From an uncultured Eubacteriales bacterium (GTDB lineage: Bacteria; Bacillota; Clostridia; Lachnospirales; Lachnospiraceae), in assembly GCA_900313765.1 (NCBI GenBank), contig OMSN01000035.1, positions 1-11,025 on the forward strand: a stretch of 11,025 nt of DNA. Direction: 5' to 3'. Positions 7,135 to 11,025 of this stretch are shown in pieces. The translations under genes were made by a program, and so were the position numbers. Positions within the stretch are counted from its first letter, which is position 1. Each line of letters starts with the position of its first letter. Under the pieces are notes generated by a model. That model ran no database searches. It saw nothing but the letters and a program-made list of their open reading frames with translations, and was not told the origin of the DNA.

Positions 7135-8267
7135 TCTATCTGGACAATGCAGCAACCACCATCCATAAACCGCAGGCTGTGATCGATGCTGTTACCGAAG
7201 CGCTGACATCCATGGGCAATGCGTCACGCGGAGCTCATGACGGTGCACTGCATGCTTCCAGGATCGTATATGACACGCGCTGCAAAGCGGCCCGGCTGTT
7301 TGGCTGCAGCAGACCGGATCATGTTGTGTTTACATGCAACTCTACAGAAGCCCTGAATATCGCGATCCAGGGTGCAATCTGCCCGGGAAGCCATGTGATC
7401 ACCACAGACCTGGAACACAACTCCGTACTGCGTCCTCTGTACAGGATGCAGGAGGAACATGGAGTTCGTCTGGATATTATGCCTGCAGACCGGCAGGGAC
7501 GGCTGGATCTGCAGGATCTTGAACGTATGCTCAGACCGGACACGGCGGCAGTTGTCTGTACCCATGCCTCCAATCTGACGGGGGAGATCGTGGACGTCGG
7601 CCATATCGGGAAAATAACACGGGAAAAAGGGATCCTGCTGATCGTGGATGCCTCCCAGAGTGCCGGAAGCATACCGATCGATATGGAAGAAATGGGGATC
7701 GATATTCTCTGCTTCACAGGCCATAAAGGCCTGATGGGACCTCAGGGAACCGGCGGTATGTGCATCAGGGAAGGAGTGGAGATCCATCCGTTGAAAGAAG
7801 GCGGATCCGGCGTTCAGTCCTACCGGCACCGCCAGCCGCAGGAATATCCGACCCGCCTTGAAGCGGGGACGCTGAACGCACATGGACTGGCAGGCCTTGG
7901 CGCTGCGCTGGACTTTATCCTTGAGACCGGTGTTGAGACGATCGGGGAGAAAGAGCAGTCGCTTGCCAGACGCTTTTATGAAGGTGTGGCCGGCATAGAA
8001 GGAGTGAAGATATACGGCGACTTTACGGAAACACACCGCGGACCGGTCGTTGCACTGAACATACGCGACTATGATTCCAGTGAGGTTTCCGATGTTCTGA
8101 GTCAGGAGTATGAGATCGCAACAAGACCCGGCGCGCACTGTGCTCCGAGAATGCATCAGGCGCTTGGGACAGTGAACCAGGGAGCAGTGCGCTTCAGCTT
8201 CTCCTGGTTCAACACGGAAGAAGAAGCAGATACAGCGGTCAGAGCAGTCAGAGAACTGGCTGAATAA
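7131..8267 (+). CDS. Class V aminotransferase, cysteine desulfurase/selenocysteine lyase family
   Basis: A 378-residue PLP enzyme of fold type I, typical length for the NifS/SufS superfamily and most like the compact cysteine desulfurase family TIGR01977. It starts with YLDNAATT (3-10). H96 (DLEHNSV), D173 and Q176 (DASQSAG) contact the cofactor, and K199 (TGHKGLMGPQGTGG) is the PLP-binding lysine. C337 in RPGAHCAPRMH is the catalytic cysteine that would take the persulfide or release selenium. The reaction would be L-cysteine to alanine plus sulfane sulfur, or L-selenocysteine to alanine plus selenium; sequence alone does not decide which. Its start overlaps the activase stop by 4 bases (ATGA), with GAGGA at 7119-7123 as the ribosome binding site. 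Its place among selD, yedF and DUF3343 genes suggests it feeds these carriers. Confidence 0.92.
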   Translation: MIYLDNAATTIHKPQAVIDAVTEALTSMGNASRGAHDGALHASRIVYDTRCKAARLFGCSRPDHVVFTCNSTEALNIAIQGAICPGSHVITTDLEHNSVLRPLYRMQEEHGVRLDIMPADRQGRLDLQDLERMLRPDTAAVVCTHASNLTGEIVDVGHIGKITREKGILLIVDASQSAGSIPIDMEEMGIDILCFTGHKGLMGPQGTGGMCIREGVEIHPLKEGGSGVQSYRHRQPQEYPTRLEAGTLNAHGLAGLGAALDFILETGVETIGEKEQSLARRFYEGVAGIEGVKIYGDFTETHRGPVVALNIRDYDSSEVSDVLSQEYEIATRPGAHCAPRMHQALGTVNQGAVRFSFSWFNTEEEADTAVRAVRELAE

Positions 8268-8299
8268 TATAACTATTTCAACAAAGAAGGGAGAATAAC

Positions 8300-9571
8300 A
8301 TGGCAGATTACAGGAAAATGTGGGAGGATCTCGGAATGGACATGGAGAACCATGACAATCTGTGTCAGGTGCTTCCGACCGCAGTAGGAGATGTGTTCCT
8401 GTCCCAGGAGAACCGTCCGAATGCGATGGATTTCTGGGATCTGGTGATCTCAGAAGTACACGGAATCCGTCCCGCAGAACTGATTGAAGCTCAGAAGGAA
8501 GGCAGAAAGGTGTTCGGAACCTTCTGCGTCTACGTTCCTGATGAGGTGGTGATCGCTGCAAACGGCATCGTGACCGGTCTGTGCGGCGGCTCCCAGTTCT
8601 GGGTGCCGGATGGCGAGAAAGTCCTTCCGAAGAGCACATGTCCTCTGGTAAAAGCATCCGTAGGCGCAAGACTGGGACGTACATGTCCGTTCTTCCGCAT
8701 CGCAGATATGTATGTGGGAGAAACCACCTGCGACGGAAAGAAGAAAGCATATGAGATCCTTGGAGAGGACGTCCCCATGTACATCATGGATGTCCCGCAG
8801 ATGAAGCGCGAGAAGGATATCCTGAAGTGGAAAGACGAGATCGCCGAGTTTGCTAAGAAGGTCGAAGAGTTTACCGGCAATGCGATCACGCCCGAGAAGC
8901 TGGCAGAATCGATTCATATCATTAATGAGAAGCGCAAGGCGCTGGCAAGAGTCTATGAATGCCGTAAATCAAAATGCCTTCCGATCTCAGGCCGCGATGC
9001 TCTGCTGATGACGCAGATCTCCTTCTTTGATGATCCGGTACGCTGTGCCCAGATGTGCAACCGTCTTGCAGATGAGCTGGAAGAGCGCATCAAGAACGGC
9101 GTAAGTGTAGTCAGCGCGGATACAAAGAGGATCCTGATCACCGGAACGCCTCTGGCAGTTCCGAACTGGAAACTGCATAACATCATCGAGACCAGCGGCG
9201 GCGCGGTTGTCTGCGAAGAGATGTGCACCGGAACCCGTTACTTCGAGAATCTGGTAGATGAGACGAAGACCACTCTGGATGAACAGTTTATGGCTCTGTC
9301 TGAGCGTTATATGAAGACAAACTGTGCATGCTTCACACCGAATACGGGCAGGATCGATGACATCCTCCGTCTGGCCAAAGAATACCAGGTAGATGGTGTG
9401 ATCGACTGCAGCCTGAAGTTCTGCTGCCTGTATGATACCGAGAAATATGCGGTCTCAAGAGCGCTCAAGGATGCAGGGATCCCGGTACTGAGTCTGGAGA
9501 CCGACTATGAAGATGCAGATGCGGGACAGCTTCGTACCAGAATCGGAGCATTCATCGAGATGCTCTCCTGA
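8300..9571 (+). CDS. Double-cubane-cluster anaerobic reductase (2-hydroxyacyl-CoA dehydratase family)
   Basis: A 423-residue protein of the HgdB/FldB superfamily (PF06050), closest in pattern to the double-cubane-cluster proteins (E. coli YjiM type). It holds 17 cysteines, including C76 (GTFCVYVPDE), C114 (KSTCPLVKAS), C144 (GETTCDGKKK), C309 (CEEMCTGTRY), C342 and C344 (NCACFTPN), and C370/C375/C376 (IDCSLKFCCLY). A double-cubane [8Fe-9S] protein uses six such ligands, but which six cannot be fixed by eye. A characterised relative from Carboxydothermus carries out ATP-dependent reductions of small molecules when paired with its activase. The matching activase is two genes upstream. The start has AAGGGAG (8287-8293). 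Its TGA stop is in frame with the next gene, with no other stop between. The natural substrate is unknown. Confidence 0.92.
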   Translation: MADYRKMWEDLGMDMENHDNLCQVLPTAVGDVFLSQENRPNAMDFWDLVISEVHGIRPAELIEAQKEGRKVFGTFCVYVPDEVVIAANGIVTGLCGGSQFWVPDGEKVLPKSTCPLVKASVGARLGRTCPFFRIADMYVGETTCDGKKKAYEILGEDVPMYIMDVPQMKREKDILKWKDEIAEFAKKVEEFTGNAITPEKLAESIHIINEKRKALARVYECRKSKCLPISGRDALLMTQISFFDDPVRCAQMCNRLADELEERIKNGVSVVSADTKRILITGTPLAVPNWKLHNIIETSGGAVVCEEMCTGTRYFENLVDETKTTLDEQFMALSERYMKTNCACFTPNTGRIDDILRLAKEYQVDGVIDCSLKFCCLYDTEKYAVSRALKDAGIPVLSLETDYEDADAGQLRTRIGAFIEMLS

Positions 9572-9613
9572 CATACCCGGAATAGCAGAACGGAATCCTG
9601 TACTGCAGCGAAG

Positions 9614-9877
9614 ATGAAATTACGTTATTACATTTTATTTGCAAACTATGAACAGGGGCTGGCGCTGCGCGACCTCCTTCTGAAGGACGGAGTACCCAAC
9701 CGGATCGCACCCGCACCGCGGGCGATCCAGGGAGATCTGTCCTGCGGGATGAGCCTTCTGATCGAACCGGAGCATATTGAGCAGGCGCGCGCATGTATAG
9801 AAGCGCACCATGCGCCTTACCACCGGATCGCATCTCTGGAAGGGCAGATCCAGCCGCACAGAGACCATTATTGTTAA
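9614..9877 (+). CDS. DUF3343 putative Se/S carrier-like protein (second copy)
   Basis: An 87-residue protein of the same family as the gene at 6104, but clearly diverged. It has an N-terminal strand (LRYYILF), a helix (YEQGLALRDLLLKDGVPNRI) and the signature APAPRAIQGDLSCGMSLLI (32-50), with the conserved cysteine at C44. It also has C61 and a final C87. The shift from SAGCGL in the first copy to DLSCGM here suggests two subtypes with different partners. The ribosome binding site is weak, and the start is chosen because the family begins with this strand. It is 42 bases after the reductase gene and closes the cluster. It may dock with the reductase, which is inferred from position only. Confidence 0.8.
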   Translation: MKLRYYILFANYEQGLALRDLLLKDGVPNRIAPAPRAIQGDLSCGMSLLIEPEHIEQARACIEAHHAPYHRIASLEGQIQPHRDHYC

Positions 9878-9893
9878 GTGTATAAAAATACAC
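9878..9893. repeat. Small AT-rich hairpin after the selenium cluster
   Basis: GTGTAT (9878-9883) and ATACAC (9888-9893) form a 6-bp inverted repeat around AAAA, starting one base after the stop codon. There is no T-run, so it is a poor terminator. It abuts the TTGACG -35 box of the next promoter and could be an operator or a chance repeat. Confidence 0.4.
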
Positions 9894-9894
9894 C

Positions 9895-9923
9895 TTGACG
9901 AAGCCGAATGCATGTGCTATGTT
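9895..9923 (+). promoter_or_regulatory. Promoter of the T-box/trpB2 unit
   Basis: TTGACG (9895-9900) and TATGTT (9918-9923) are 17 bases apart. A start near 9930 fits the beginning of the T-box leader, whose first paired bases are at about 9939. Confidence 0.7.
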
Positions 9924-9929
9924 ACTTTA

Positions 9930-10208
9930 AACCGTTGAAGAAGAAATAGTACGTTTACCTCTGTTCTTTCAGGGAGCCGCAGACAGTGTGACCGCGGCAG
10001 GACATGTATCCGGAATGGGCTTCTGAGGGCAATCCGAACCGGCAGCAAAACAGATGGCGGTAGGTGCGACGGAGAGGGATCTTCGTGATCAATATCCTGC
10101 ATATTGTAAGTATGCACTGAGTGGGCGCAGTATGCGCCAAGTTGGGTGGCACCGCAGGAGATGATTCCCCTGTCCCTACGAAAACCGTAGATGGACAGGG
10201 GCTTTTTT
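9930..10208 (+). promoter_or_regulatory. T-box leader specific for tRNA-Trp
   Basis: The 362-base gap between coding regions is filled by this leader. Stem I has AGAAG (9939-9943) pairing with CTTCT (10020-10024), then the AGTA element (9948-9951) of the specifier loop, and GCCGC (9976-9980) pairing with GCGGC (9994-9998). On the 3' side of the specifier loop, GAA is followed by TGG (10016-10018), the Trp codon. Two further hairpins are visible: TGCATA/TATGCA around 10097-10115 and GGCGCA/TGCGCC around 10123-10137. The conserved T-box, AAGTTGGGTGGCACCGCA, is at 10139-10156. Its bulge TGGC (10147-10150) pairs with GCCA, the 3' end expected for tRNA-Trp with a G discriminator. Uncharged tRNA-Trp would stabilise the antiterminator and turn on the gene downstream. 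Confidence 0.93.
10167..10208 (+). terminator. T-box regulated terminator
   Basis: CCCCTGTCC (10167-10175) pairs with GGACAGGGG (10193-10201). An inner helix, CTACG (10176-10180) with CGTAG (10186-10190), extends it across a 2-base bulge. Six T residues follow (10203-10208). This is the conditional terminator that competes with the antiterminator. Confidence 0.93.
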
Positions 10209-10239
10209 ATTCTCTGTCCGACTCTGAAAGGAGAATGTT

Positions 10240-11025
10240 ATGAGTAAATCAAATGCACCGTACAAGATCTATCTGGAGGAGAAGGAGATCCCGACAACCT
10301 GGTACAATGTCCGCGCTGATATGAAGAACAAGCCGGCCCCGCTGATTCACCCGGGAACCCTGCAGCCGATGACTGTGGATGATCTGGCCCCGGTTTTCTG
10401 CAAAGAACTGTGTGAGCAGGAACTGAACAACACAGACCGGGAGATCCCGATCCCGCAGCCGATTCAGGATTTCTACAAGATGTATCGTCCGTCACCGTTG
10501 ACACATGCGACTTTCCTGGAAAATGCGCTGGACACTCCAGCACACATCTACTATAAGTTCGAAGGAAATAATACTTCCGGAAGCCATAAGCTGAATTCGG
10601 CGATTGCTCAGGCGTATTACGCGAAACAGCAGGGACTCAAAGGTGTTACGACTGAGACGGGAGCCGGCCAGTGGGGGACAGCCCTGTCCATGGCCTGCGC
10701 ATTCTTCGGACTGGACTGCAAGGTCTATATGGTCAAAGTATCCTATGAGCAGAAACCCTTCCGCCGTGAAGTCATGCGTACCTACGGCGCGGACGTCACA
10801 CCGTCTCCGTCCATGACAACAGAAGTCGGCAAGAAGATCCTGGAGGCACACCCGGGAACAACAGGCTCTCTGGGTTGCGCGATCTCTGAAGCAGTGGAGG
10901 TGGCAACAAAGACAGAAGGCTACCGTTATGTGCTGGGAAGCGTGCTGAATCAGGTTCTTCTGCACCAGAGCATCATCGGCCTTGAGACCAAGGCAGCCTG
11001 TGAAAAATACGGGATCAAACCGGAT
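10240..11025 (+). CDS. trpB2: TrpB2-type tryptophan synthase beta chain (partial, 3' end outside window)
   Basis: The first 262 codons are present and the frame is open to the window edge; full TrpB2 proteins are usually about 450 residues. The N-terminal extension (TTWYNVRADM, 19-28) and RPSPLTHATFLE (83-94) are typical of TrpB2 rather than the standard TrpB1. The PLP lysine is K117 in NNTSGSHKLNSA. ETGAGQWG (139-146) and EQKPFRREVMRTYGA (170-184) match the family. TrpB enzymes join indole and serine to make tryptophan. TrpB2 proteins are thought to work without TrpA, and may rescue free indole. The start has AAAGGAGA (10227-10234) at good spacing. The Trp-specific T-box just upstream strongly supports a role in tryptophan supply. 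Confidence 0.93.
   Translation, partial: MSKSNAPYKIYLEEKEIPTTWYNVRADMKNKPAPLIHPGTLQPMTVDDLAPVFCKELCEQELNNTDREIPIPQPIQDFYKMYRPSPLTHATFLENALDTPAHIYYKFEGNNTSGSHKLNSAIAQAYYAKQQGLKGVTTETGAGQWGTALSMACAFFGLDCKVYMVKVSYEQKPFRREVMRTYGADVTPSPSMTTEVGKKILEAHPGTTGSLGCAISEAVEVATKTEGYRYVLGSVLNQVLLHQSIIGLETKAACEKYGIKPD

Noticed and set aside
7224..8750. A 508-codon open frame on the minus strand
   Set aside because: It lies antisense across two well-recognised genes (desulfurase and reductase), has a Cys/Arg/Ser-rich composition typical of a shadow frame, and shows no family motif.
9878..9893. Terminator of the selenium cluster
   Set aside because: The 6-bp AT-rich hairpin lacks a following T-run and runs up against the -35 box of the next promoter. 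Readthrough into the T-box leader may occur, and the T-box terminator would then end the transcript.

Overview
The window looks like chromosomal DNA of an anaerobic Firmicute, most likely a Lachnospiraceae-type clostridium. The reasons are strong AGGAGG-type ribosome binding sites, TTGACA/TATAAT-like promoters, a T-box leader, moderate G+C, and oxygen-sensitive enzymes typical of strict anaerobes. All genes that can be supported read left to right. There are no rRNA or tRNA genes, insertion sequences or CRISPR arrays.

Left part (1-4215). The 3' end of an unidentified gene and a clear terminator are followed by an NhaC-family antiporter with its own promoter. Next come a GNAT acetyltransferase and an HxlR-type regulator with a cluster of cysteines. 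Then follows a two-gene unit encoding an SPFH (stomatin/band 7) membrane protein and a small ribbon-helix-helix (RHH) protein. Its promoter carries a perfect 12-bp inverted repeat made of two TGATATCA boxes one helical turn apart, which is an operator layout suited to an RHH protein. A perfect 14-bp terminator hairpin closes this part.

Central part (4279-9877). From a near-consensus promoter runs a seven-gene selenium/sulfur and low-potential redox cluster: selD (selenophosphate synthetase), yedF (TusA-like plus DsrE-like selenium metabolism protein), a DUF3343 putative Se/S carrier, a BadF/HgdC-type ATP-dependent activase, a class V aminotransferase of the cysteine desulfurase family, a double-cubane-cluster reductase of the 2-hydroxyacyl-CoA dehydratase family, and a second DUF3343 protein. 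Two junctions overlap (10 bp and 4 bp). No selA, selB, mnmH or tRNA-Sec is visible here. The set reads as a chalcogen supply line (desulfurase, carriers, SelD) built around an ATP-driven reductase pair (activase and double-cubane protein). The final product or substrate is unknown; this is the best candidate for an undescribed system in the window.

Right part (9895-11025). A separate promoter drives a T-box leader whose specifier codon (UGG) and antiterminator bulge (UGGC) both point to tRNA-Trp. After its terminator hairpin comes a TrpB2-type tryptophan synthase beta chain, cut by the window edge.
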